DNA of 6,898 nt, taken from an uncultured Collinsella sp. GTDB lineage: Bacteria; Actinomycetota; Coriobacteriia; Coriobacteriales; Coriobacteriaceae. The stretch covers positions 1 through 6,898 of the forward strand of contig URVK01000082.1 in assembly GCA_900551305.1 (NCBI GenBank), written 5' to 3'. The position numbers were made by a program, and so were the translations under genes. The notes below the pieces were generated by a model. It saw only the letters and a program-made list of their open reading frames with translations, was not told where the DNA came from and made no database searches. The number at the start of each line of letters is the position of its first letter. Position 1 is the first letter of the stretch. This document shows positions 1 through 5,447 of the stretch, in pieces.

Positions 1-491
1 TGCATAACGTCGGGGTTGCAGCCGATGGTAAGGCCTTGGAGCGCTTGGGGGTCACCCTTGGCCAGATCGTCGCGCTCGGGCCTGGCATAGATGTAGTAGC
101 GCTCGGTGCCCTCGGGGTTCGAGGAAAAGAGCAGCTTTTGGGCGCGTTCCTCGGAGTAGGAGATGTTGGGCATGAGGTCGATCTCGCCCGCCTCGAGCAT
201 GTCCATAAGCTCGGCGAAGGTGCCGGAGACGTATTCGTACTGCCAGCCGGGTGTGTAGTACGAGAGGGTCTGGAGGTACTCGTAACCCCATCCCGAGAGA
301 CGCTCGCCGGGGGTGCCGTTCTGGAAGCCCTCGTTGTTGACGAGCCAGCCGACGCGGACCGTCTTGACTGGCTGACTAGAGTCATCGGCAAAAGCCTGGA
401 CAGGCGCGATGGAACTCAGTGCGGCAAGCGCGGCAAGCACAATGGCCAGGGCGCGACATATAACTGAACGAAGGACAGTGGCAGCTCTCAC
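1..491 (-). CDS. Exported family-3 solute-binding-domain sensor protein (N-terminal part, cut by window edge)
   Basis: The reading frame is open from a GTG at 491 to the window edge, giving 163 codons of the N-terminus. Residues 1-35 form a signal sequence: a short basic start with R2, R8 and R13, a hydrophobic core rich in Ala and Leu (about 14-30), and a likely signal peptidase cut after A-F-A at 33-35. From about residue 43 the sequence reads like the first lobe of a periplasmic amino-acid-type binding protein (SBP family 3), with VKTVRVGW, a GTFAELMDMLEAGEIDL segment and a following ISYSEERA. In Coriobacteriia and Firmicutes this domain style is common at the front of membrane sensors with a C-terminal diguanylate cyclase or histidine kinase, as well as in free transporter binding proteins. 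The part that would decide lies outside the window. The GTG was chosen because AGGA sits six bases upstream; an in-frame ATG at 524 lacks a ribosome site. The gene is divergent from the K+ channel gene. Confidence 0.85.
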   Translation of the reverse strand, partial: MRAATVLRSVICRALAIVLAALAALSSIAPVQAFADDSSQPVKTVRVGWLVNNEGFQNGTPGERLSGWGYEYLQTLSYYTPGWQYEYVSGTFAELMDMLEAGEIDLMPNISYSEERAQKLLFSSNPEGTERYYIYARPERDDLAKGDPQALQGLTIGCNPDVM

Positions 492-497
492 ATGCAA

Positions 498-501
498 TCC
501 T
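498..501 (-). promoter_or_regulatory. Ribosome binding site deciding the GTG start of the sensor gene
   Basis: On the minus strand AGGA is followed by six bases and then GTG at 491-489. This favours the GTG over the upstream in-frame ATG at 524-522, which is preceded by TATCCTT and has no purine-rich site. Starting at the GTG also puts the hydrophobic signal sequence close to the N-terminus, as expected for an exported protein. Confidence 0.6.
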
Positions 502-583
502 AACGAATCGAGACAATACCGCATAAGGATACCAGCTCAGCCTGCCCAGTCGGCAGCTGTACCGCTAAACGCTCCCGCCCGGC

Positions 584-667
584 AGTCATCGGGGACGTTC
601 TTAAACGACTAGTCATTGGGGACGTTCTTGTTTGACTGGTCATTTAAGAACGTCCCCAATGACTAGT
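584..667. repeat. Composite REP-like element: two direct and one inverted copy of a ~27-bp unit
   Basis: Three copies of the core AGTCATYGGGGACGTTCTT lie together. Copy A (584-610) and copy B (611-637) are head-to-tail with an exact 27-base period; they differ at one core base (C590 versus T617) and in the four bases after the core (AAAC versus GTTT) before a shared GACT. Copy C is inverted (664 down to 634), has AAAT after the core and then GACC, and overlaps the end of B. The junctions carry GACTAGTC (607-614, a perfect palindrome) and GACTGGTC (634-641, nearly one). No protein is encoded here. The element sits in the divergent spacer between the sensor and K+ channel genes, and no T-run follows, so it is not a standard terminator. 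The form fits a REP/BIME-type repeat or a small non-autonomous element mobilised by a REP-associated tyrosine transposase. That last step is inference, as no transposase is present. Confidence 0.85.
608..667. repeat. Perfect 22-bp inverted repeat with 16-base loop
   Basis: Positions 608-629 are the exact reverse complement of 646-667, leaving a 16-base loop at 630-645. Each arm has ACTAGT at its outer end. If transcribed, or extruded as single-stranded DNA, it would form a very stable hairpin with a centre of GGGGACG paired to CGTCCCC. It consists of copies B and C of the composite repeat. Copy A (584-605) can pair with 643-664 as an alternative, with one mismatch. Confidence 0.9.
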
Positions 668-735
668 TCCGTTTGCTGGGGAGGCGTGGGACAATACCGA
701 GCGAACGTGATTGGTTGTCCGTGGAAGGGGTCGCG

Positions 736-1161
736 ATGAAAAAGCTCAGGACGCTTGCCGATGTGCTGCGACAGGCTGGCTTTGCACGCATTACGGGCCT
801 GTTTCTTATTTTCTATCTGCTTTGCTCGACGGCTGTCTGGCTGTCCGAGCCCACGACCCTCACGTTTGGCGATGGTCTCTGGTTTAGCTTTGAGACGGTC
901 TCGACGATTGGCTTTGGCGATATCCCCGCTGAAACGCCGGTTGCCCGCGGCATTACCGTTATCCTAAGCGTCATCAGTATCTTCTATATCGCCATGCTTA
1001 CGGGCGTGGCGGTGAACTACTGCAATACGCTTATCAAGCTGCGCCAAAAGGACACCATGGCGCGCTTTATGGACGATCTTGAGCATTTGGAAGAGCTCGA
1101 TCGTGACGAGCTCGCCGATCTGTCGCGCCGCGTGCGCGAATATCGCCGCCGCCAACGCTAG
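736..1161 (+). CDS. Small two-helix potassium channel (Ion_trans_2 / KcsA type)
   Basis: A 141-residue membrane protein with the minimal K+ channel pore. A first transmembrane helix lies at about 19-36, a pore helix at about 45-56 (FGDGLWFSFETVS), a selectivity filter TIGFGD at 57-62, and a second helix at about 69-95 that contains G90. TIGFGD is an accepted variant of the TVGYGD filter that selects K+ over Na+. Four copies would be needed for one pore. After the second helix there are about 45 residues of charged, probably helical tail (acidic, then ending in RRVREYRRRQR). No RCK or nucleotide-binding domain is present, so gating by a separate ligand domain is not evident. The ATG at 736 was chosen over a TTG at 673 and GTG at 721 because GGAAGGGG (723-730) precedes it at five bases. 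The LOG gene starts 36 bases after its stop, so the two are probably co-transcribed. Confidence 0.88.
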   Translation: MKKLRTLADVLRQAGFARITGLFLIFYLLCSTAVWLSEPTTLTFGDGLWFSFETVSTIGFGDIPAETPVARGITVILSVISIFYIAMLTGVAVNYCNTLIKLRQKDTMARFMDDLEHLEELDRDELADLSRRVREYRRRQR

Positions 1162-1197
1162 AACGGGCGCCGCGCGTCACGATTGGGGGGACTGAAT

Positions 1198-1731
1198 ATG
1201 AATATCACCGTGTATCTGGGTGCCAGCGTTGGTAACGACCCGGCGTTTCTGCCCGCGGTGCAGGAGCTGGGCAATTGGATTGGCGCCAACGGACACGCGC
1301 TCGTATACGGCGGGTCCAAATCGGGACTGATGGGCGCGCTCGCCGATAGCGTACTCGAGGCAGGCGGACATGTGACGGGTGTGGAGCCGAGCTTTTTTAT
1401 CGAGGCAGAGTTTCAACACGACGGAATCGACGACCTTATCGTGACGAGCGACATGGCCGAGCGCAAAGCCAAGATGATCGAGCTCGGCGATGCGTTCATC
1501 GCATTTCCGGGCGGCACGGGCACGCTCGAGGAGATTGCCGAGGTTATGTCCGCGGTGTCGTTGGGGCACCTGAGCTCTCCGTGCATCCTGTATAACCTGG
1601 ACGGTTACTACAACGACCTCAAGGCGTTGCTCGGGCACATGATTGATAAGGGGCTTTCGAGCCCGAGGCGCCAGCACGGCATCTACTTTGCCGACGATTT
1701 GCGCGAGATTGCCTCGATTATCAACGGATGA
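1198..1731 (+). CDS. LOG family protein (nucleoside-5'-monophosphate phosphoribohydrolase-like)
   Basis: A 177-residue Rossmann-fold protein of the LOG/TIGR00730-type family, of near-usual length. Signatures in order are YGGSKSGLMGALADS (37-51), a MAERK segment (86-90) matching the family's M-x-E-R-K, and PGGTGTLEE (104-112). The Arg of MAERK and the Glu residues of the PGG loop are the residues generally held to act in the reaction. Characterised members cleave the N-glycosidic bond of cytokinin nucleotides or AMP to give free base and ribose 5-phosphate; in gut bacteria the real substrate is usually unknown. No signal or membrane segment is seen, so it should be cytoplasmic. The ATG at 1198 has a GGGGGA ribosome site six bases upstream; a TTG at 1183 in the same frame overlaps that site and is less likely. 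It follows the K+ channel gene closely. The family assignment is firm, the substrate is not. Confidence 0.92.
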   Translation: MNITVYLGASVGNDPAFLPAVQELGNWIGANGHALVYGGSKSGLMGALADSVLEAGGHVTGVEPSFFIEAEFQHDGIDDLIVTSDMAERKAKMIELGDAFIAFPGGTGTLEEIAEVMSAVSLGHLSSPCILYNLDGYYNDLKALLGHMIDKGLSSPRRQHGIYFADDLREIASIING

Positions 1732-1811
1732 GTCTTGAGCTTGCCCCACTATGGCTCCCAATGGTGCCGTTCGCGGCGCAGACGGTTGGCTCGTTCGGGC
1801 AACGCTCGCTC

Positions 1812-1817
1812 TACAAT
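1812..1817 (+). promoter_or_regulatory. Candidate -10 box (TACAAT) upstream of the ClC gene
   Basis: TACAAT lies 39 bases before the ClC start, in the 125-base gap after the LOG gene. It differs from TATAAT at one base. No good -35 is seen at normal spacing: TTGGCT at 1786-1791 would give a 20-base spacer, which is too long for a strong sigma-70-type promoter. The same CTACAATAA string is found before prfC (5394-5402). Confidence 0.4.
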
Positions 1818-1856
1818 AAAACGTATCTATGTCGACTTTGACCGCGGGAGGACCCG

Positions 1857-3161
1857 ATGGATAACCTTGCCAAACCCACGAACCGAGCGCTGTTTTTGGT
1901 CAGCGTCGCCGTGACCGGTGCACTCGCGGGTGCCGCAGTCTGGCTGTTCTTTTTTGCGATGGAGTACGGTATCGACTATCTATGGACCGAGATTCCGCAC
2001 GCGCTGGGCGTCGCTTCGCCCGAGCTTGCCAGCGGCCCGTTTGGCTTTCTGCCGTACCCGTTTTTTGTCTGCCTGCTGGGCGGCCTGTTAATCGGTCTGT
2101 ACGAAAAGATGACAGGCACCAAGACCGATGACCTCAACCAGGTGATGGCTAAGGTTAAGCAAGACGGGCGCTACCCGTACGACAACCTGGGCAAGCTTTC
2201 GCTCGCGGCATTGCTGCCGCTGCTGTTTGGCGGAAGCATTGGACCGGAGGCCGGCCTGACCGGCGTTATCGCCGGTCTGTGCAGCTGGGTCGGCGACCGC
2301 ATGCGTCGCTTTGGCGCCGAGTTTAGGGAGCTCACGTTGCTGGGCACCCAGGCTGCCCTGACGGCGCTCTTTACCGCGCCCGTCTTTGGCTTTGTGGCGC
2401 CGCTTGCCGGTAGCACCGACGGCCAGGGTGAAGACGCCGACGATGAGTCCGCGTCCGGCGAGATCACCATCAAGCTGCCCAAGACGCAAAAGACGGTGGT
2501 CTACGGTATTGCGATTGCCGGCGGTCTGGGCACCTACCTGCTGCTTGGACAGCTTGTGGGCGGCGGCATGGGCATGCCCAGGTTCGAGTCCGCCGAGGTG
2601 GGCAACCTAGAGCTTACCTGGCTCGTCCCTCTGTCGTTGATCGGCACCGTCTGCGGCTGGGTGGACTTTTTCTCTGAGCATGCAAGCGAGGCACTGTCCC
2701 ATGCAATAGGGGAGCGTCCTGTCGTCAAGGCCATGCTGGCCGGTCTGGCACTCGCCATCTGTGGCACGGTCCTGCCCTATACCATGTTTGCCGGCGAGAC
2801 CCAGGCCGACGTGCTCATGGAAACCTATCTGACCATCCCCGCCGGCGTGCTTATTTTGACCGGTCTGGTCAAGGCCATGCTGACGCCCGCCCTCATCAAC
2901 CTTGGTTGGCGCGGCGGTCACTTCTTCCCGGTTATCTTCTCGGGCGTAAGCCTGGGCTATGGCCTTGCCATCCTCACCGGCGCAGATCCGGTCTTTTGCG
3001 TCGCCGTCTGCACGGCATCGACGATGGGCGCCGTCATGCGCCAACCCGTTATGGTCGTGGGCTTGTTGCTCATGTGCTTCCCGCTCAAAGGCATCGTCTG
3101 TATGATCATCGCCGCCGTCATCGCTGCCGGTATTCCACTGCCCAAGCCGCTGCGCAAGTAG
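1857..3161 (+). CDS. ClC-family chloride channel / H+-coupled anion antiporter, divergent type
   Basis: A 434-residue polytopic membrane protein of the ClC superfamily (about 10 or more hydrophobic segments). Two family landmarks are clear. GGSIGPEAGLTG at 125-136 is the counterpart of the GREGP helix F and holds the candidate gating glutamate E131. GWRGGHFFPVIFSG at 350-363 is the counterpart of the GGxFxP helix N. Aligned by eye with E. coli ClC, the GSGIP anion-site motif is replaced by TKTDD (about 88-92), and the helix R tyrosine falls at R433 in the C-terminal KPLRK. A hydrophilic insert with an acidic run (about 186-208) splits the two halves. There is no CBS domain. Expected role: anion movement, possibly coupled to H+, for acid or charge balance; the ion (Cl-, F- or other) cannot be told. 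The ATG has a GGGAGGA ribosome site (1846-1852). The gene is co-directional with the LOG gene and convergent with the permease gene. Confidence 0.9.
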   Translation: MDNLAKPTNRALFLVSVAVTGALAGAAVWLFFFAMEYGIDYLWTEIPHALGVASPELASGPFGFLPYPFFVCLLGGLLIGLYEKMTGTKTDDLNQVMAKVKQDGRYPYDNLGKLSLAALLPLLFGGSIGPEAGLTGVIAGLCSWVGDRMRRFGAEFRELTLLGTQAALTALFTAPVFGFVAPLAGSTDGQGEDADDESASGEITIKLPKTQKTVVYGIAIAGGLGTYLLLGQLVGGGMGMPRFESAEVGNLELTWLVPLSLIGTVCGWVDFFSEHASEALSHAIGERPVVKAMLAGLALAICGTVLPYTMFAGETQADVLMETYLTIPAGVLILTGLVKAMLTPALINLGWRGGHFFPVIFSGVSLGYGLAILTGADPVFCVAVCTASTMGAVMRQPVMVVGLLLMCFPLKGIVCMIIAAVIAAGIPLPKPLRK

Positions 3162-3251
3162 TACAGTGGCGCACGCCGGGGACATGCCCTTTGCCACGGA
3201 TTTGCGGGGAGGGGCGGCGATCGCGTCCTTCGCGGATTGAGACTCGTGTGG

Positions 3252-3950
3252 CTACAGATCGCGTACTCGATAAACCTTGGTGCTGACGGTGCAGCTGATT
3301 GCGCATAGTGCGAGCGCCAGTACGGCAATTCCTGCACACAGACAGCCAAGGACGGCAGGATCGGGATTCGCCCCGGCAATCGACATAAGCCAGTTGCTGA
3401 TGGGGTTGGAGGAGCTCAGCGCTGCCATGGTAAGGCATCCGAGTAGGGCAAACAGGCCAACGGATAGGCGCAGTGCCTCCATGTGTCCAAATCGGAAGAA
3501 CAGCGGCTGTGCCAAGAACACCATCATGAGGGAGATGAGCATCGATGCTGCCGAGGCGGTTGCGATTTCAAAGATCGTCTGGCATGTCGAAGGGATGCCC
3601 ATGGGGTCGAAGAGCGGAAGGGCGAGGATGTTCAGAAGCGTAGCCGCGCATGCCATGACGATCGAGAAGACAACGATGCACAGGTAGCGTGCGCAAATAA
3701 TGTCTTTGCGCGAGAAGGGCAACGTTGCTCGATAACGTTCCCAGCCGTTTTGGTTATCGTAGCCAGCTAGCGAGTTCATGATTATGATGGGCGACATTGC
3801 GCTGACCGCACAGGCGCCGGCGCTCATGCCGGAATCGCCGTCTGTCGCGTTGGCAAGGGTCAATACGACGAATATGAACAGGCCGACGCCCGCGATGCTC
3901 GGGGCGAGCGTGCGAACGATGGCGGTCTCGGACATAAAGGCGCGTTTCAT
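3252..3950 (-). CDS. ABC-2 type transporter permease
   Basis: A 232-residue membrane protein with about six transmembrane segments (roughly 12-34, 47-62, 88-111, 124-150, 160-178 and 198-221). The stretch after the second helix, DNQNGWERYRATLPFSRKD (65-83) followed by an ARYL, is typical of the ABC2_membrane_5-type permeases found with YtrB/PmtA-like ATPases. It has no ATP-binding domain and needs the upstream ATPase; a dimer of each is expected. Its ATG overlaps the ATPase stop as ATGA (3947-3950), so translation is probably coupled, with AAGGGG within the end of the ATPase gene as ribosome site. It is the last gene of the leftward operon. Substrate unknown: drugs, lantibiotics, cell-wall-active peptides or hydrophobic peptides are the usual cargo of relatives. 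No convincing terminator was found in the 90 bases separating it from the convergent ClC gene. Confidence 0.85.
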   Translation of the reverse strand: MKRAFMSETAIVRTLAPSIAGVGLFIFVVLTLANATDGDSGMSAGACAVSAMSPIIIMNSLAGYDNQNGWERYRATLPFSRKDIICARYLCIVVFSIVMACAATLLNILALPLFDPMGIPSTCQTIFEIATASAASMLISLMMVFLAQPLFFRFGHMEALRLSVGLFALLGCLTMAALSSSNPISNWLMSIAGANPDPAVLGCLCAGIAVLALALCAISCTVSTKVYRVRDL

Positions 3951-4828
3951 TTCGAAGCCCCTTTCAGCGTGAGGCGTAGATAGTCGTCAATGGTTGCCCG
4001 ATCGCAGGGAATCTCGGGGAAGGCCTCGAGCGTTTCGCGACGGTTGGGCACGAGCACGTCCACGCTATAGGCGTGGTGGACGGCACGGGCGCCTTCGACG
4101 CAAGCCATAAGCTCGGCGGCCTGTGCTTGGGTGCAGTGGGCGATGCCGGCGCGGTCGGTAATGTCCTCGCGCGGCAGGTCAAAAATAATCGAGCCATTAT
4201 CGATGCAGATGACGCGATCAGCGGTGCGATCGAGGTCGGACGTAATGTGGCTCGAGAGTAACACGCTGTGCTGGCCGTCGGCGACAAAGGCAAGCAGCTC
4301 ATCAAGCAGTTCCTCGCGTGCCATGGGATCGAGGCCCGCGGTGGCTTCGTCCAAAACGAGCAGCTTGGCATTGTGGCTGAGTGCACAGGCAAGCTGCAGT
4401 TTCATGCCCATGCCGCGGGAGAGGTCCTTGACCTTTGTCTTGGGATCGAGGCCAAATTGGCTGATGAGGTCGGCGAAGGTGCCATGGCTCCAGGCGGGGT
4501 ACGCCGGTCTTACGAGTGCCTCAACTTCGGTCACCTTGAGTGTGGAAGGGAAAGGACACGTGTCCAGCACGAGACCGACACAGGTGCGCAAGCAGCGCTG
4601 CGCTTCACCGGGTGCGTCGGCGCCACAGCGCTGCCCAAACAGGTGCACCTCGCCGGCATCGAGTTTGATAAGCCCAAGCGCGGCTCGAATCGTCGTTGTT
4701 TTGCCGGCACCGTTGGCACCCACAAAGCCGACAATCTGGCCGGGCTCCACAGCGAGCGTGACATCACGCAGCGAAAAACGGTCGCTCACACGGCGTGAGA
4801 TGCCTTTGAGTTCTAGCAAGTTTTGCAT
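3947..4828 (-). CDS. ABC transporter ATP-binding protein (BcrA/YtrB/PmtA-like)
   Basis: A 293-residue ATPase. Walker A is GANGAGKTT (37-45), the signature is LSRGM (136-140), Walker B is LLVLDEAT (156-163) with E161 as the catalytic glutamate, the D-loop is AGLD (164-167) and the switch histidine is H194. LSRGM in place of LSGGQ is usual in this drug/peptide-exporter branch. After about residue 220 there is a roughly 70-residue C-terminal extension without a recognised motif, as in BcrA-like ATPases. It powers the adjacent permease, with which it overlaps by four bases. The ATG at 4828 has AGAAAGG seven bases upstream and starts 23 bases after the stop of the GntR gene. All catalytic motifs are intact. 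Export rather than import is inferred from the family and from the lack of a binding protein. Confidence 0.95.
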   Translation of the reverse strand: MQNLLELKGISRRVSDRFSLRDVTLAVEPGQIVGFVGANGAGKTTTIRAALGLIKLDAGEVHLFGQRCGADAPGEAQRCLRTCVGLVLDTCPFPSTLKVTEVEALVRPAYPAWSHGTFADLISQFGLDPKTKVKDLSRGMGMKLQLACALSHNAKLLVLDEATAGLDPMAREELLDELLAFVADGQHSVLLSSHITSDLDRTADRVICIDNGSIIFDLPREDITDRAGIAHCTQAQAAELMACVEGARAVHHAYSVDVLVPNRRETLEAFPEIPCDRATIDDYLRLTLKGASK

Positions 4829-4851
4829 GGTATAGCCTTTCTTGCAGATGG

Positions 4852-5232
4852 CTACTGCATGGTTTCGGGGGCTACCAGGTCGAGCATCTCGTGCAGTTTG
4901 TCGCGCGTGACACCCAGGGTTTCGGCTTGGCTTGCCGCTTTCGCAAGCAGATCTTCGATATGGCAGAGCTGGTTTTCGCGCAAGAGCTCTTGGTTGCCCT
5001 CGGCGACAAAACAGCCCTTGCCCTGCACGGTGCAGATAAACCCGAGCTGCTCCAGGTCGGCGTAGGCGCGCTTGGTGGTGATGACGCTCACGCCAAGATC
5101 GCTCGCGAGCGCACGGATGCTGGGGAGTTTGGCGCCCGCAGCGAGCGTGCCCGAAAGGATCTGAGCTTTGACCTGCGAGGCTATTTGCTCGTAGATGGGT
5201 TTATCGCTCGAATTGGATAGGATGATGTCCAC
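4852..5232 (-). CDS. GntR-family transcriptional regulator, YtrA subfamily
   Basis: A 126-residue DNA-binding protein. Residues about 11-77 form the GntR winged helix: KPIYEQIASQVKAQILSG at the front, KLPSIRALASDLGVS in the middle, the recognition helix around 49-62 (TTKRAYADLEQLG), and a wing ending GKGCFVAEG. Only about 48 residues follow, the short helical C-terminal tail of the YtrA subfamily rather than a full ligand domain. Such proteins (B. subtilis YtrA, S. aureus PmtR) repress their own operon, which encodes ABC exporters, and are released by cell-wall antibiotics or amphipathic peptides. It is the first gene of the operon, ahead of the ATPase and permease. The start is GTG with AAGGAG (5238-5243) five bases upstream. 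Its likely operator is the AT-rich palindrome cluster at 5255-5294. Family firm; inducer unknown. Confidence 0.93.
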   Translation of the reverse strand: MDIILSNSSDKPIYEQIASQVKAQILSGTLAAGAKLPSIRALASDLGVSVITTKRAYADLEQLGFICTVQGKGCFVAEGNQELLRENQLCHIEDLLAKAASQAETLGVTRDKLHEMLDLVAPETMQ

Positions 5233-5237
5233 AGCGG

Positions 5238-5243
5238 CTCCTT
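5238..5243 (-). promoter_or_regulatory. Strong ribosome binding site for the GTG-started GntR gene
   Basis: AAGGAG on the minus strand lies five bases before GTG at 5232-5230. This decides the non-ATG start, and the resulting protein begins MDIILSNSSDKPIYEQ, which matches the usual N-terminus of YtrA-type regulators. Confidence 0.8.
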
Positions 5244-5254
5244 AGCTGATGGGC

Positions 5255-5294
5255 TACACGTGTATATAACCGGTAAGCACAGTATATATACACT
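5255..5294. promoter_or_regulatory. Candidate GntR operator: palindrome pair in an AT-rich island
   Basis: GTGTATATA (5260-5268) and its exact reverse complement TATATACAC (5285-5293) form a 9-base inverted repeat with a 16-base spacer. Each arm also sits in its own perfect 10-base palindrome: TACACGTGTA (5255-5264) and GTATATATAC (5282-5291), with centres 27 bases apart. The site lies 22-62 bases before the GntR start, in a sharply AT-rich patch of a GC-rich genome. From memory, B. subtilis YtrA binds an inverted repeat of AGTGTA/TACACT type; on the minus strand AGTGTA (5294-5289) and TACACG (5264-5259) are present here with a wider gap. Binding by the adjacent regulator is inferred. Confidence 0.6.
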
Positions 5295-5310
5295 ATGCAC
5301 AGTTCTGCAA
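5281..5310 (-). promoter_or_regulatory. Candidate promoter of the GntR-ABC operon
   Basis: On the minus strand TATACT (5286-5281) is a good -10 match. TTGCAG (5310-5305), 18 bases upstream, is a weak -35. The -10 overlaps the palindrome GTATATATAC, so a repressor bound there would block RNA polymerase. Other TATA-like hexamers are nearby, so the exact -10 is uncertain. Confidence 0.4.
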
Positions 5311-5394
5311 GAGGCAAATGCGGATTGGGCCGGCTGCCCAAGCCCCAACTGATGAATTTGTCCTGATAGGCGTCCTAGAGCGAGGTTTCGCGGC

Positions 5395-5400
5395 TACAAT
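5395..5400 (+). promoter_or_regulatory. Candidate -10 box (TACAAT) upstream of prfC
   Basis: TACAAT lies 47 bases before the prfC start and differs from TATAAT at one base. At 17-base spacing the -35 position reads GTCCTA, a poor match, so the promoter would depend mostly on the -10. The flanking CTACAATAA equals the string upstream of the ClC gene (1811-1819). Confidence 0.4.
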
Positions 5401-5447
5401 AATGCGGTTACAACGACGTAATGCACTCAATGCAAGAAAGGATCCGC

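Noticed and set aside
36..467. 143-residue plus-strand open frame at the left edge
   Set aside because: The opposite strand gives a signal peptide followed by a solute-binding domain with a ribosome site, which is far better supported.
608..667. Reading the 22-bp inverted repeat as a rho-independent terminator
   Set aside because: It lies between divergent gene starts, where no terminator is needed, and no T-run follows on either strand. The extra direct copy also points to a repeat element.
1177..1761. 194-residue minus-strand open frame opposite the LOG gene
   Set aside because: The plus strand has clear LOG motifs and a good ribosome site. The antisense frame shows no domain and is explained by codon bias.
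2607..3197. 196-residue minus-strand open frame opposite the ClC gene
   Set aside because: Rich in Asp, Gly, His and Gln with no membrane or catalytic motif; a mirror of the ClC coding frame.
3218..3239. Possible bidirectional terminator hairpin between ClC and permease genes
   Set aside because: The stem is short with a bulge and a wobble pair, and neither strand has a T-run after it. There is not enough support to call a terminator.
4131..4835. 234-residue plus-strand open frame opposite the ABC ATPase
   Set aside because: Ser/Arg-rich shadow of a gene with intact Walker A, signature and Walker B motifs.
5325..5341. TTGGGC/GCCCAA hairpin in the GntR-prfC spacer
   Set aside because: Only a 6-base stem with a 5-base loop, no T-run, and upstream of the likely prfC start of transcription; probably chance in GC-rich DNA.
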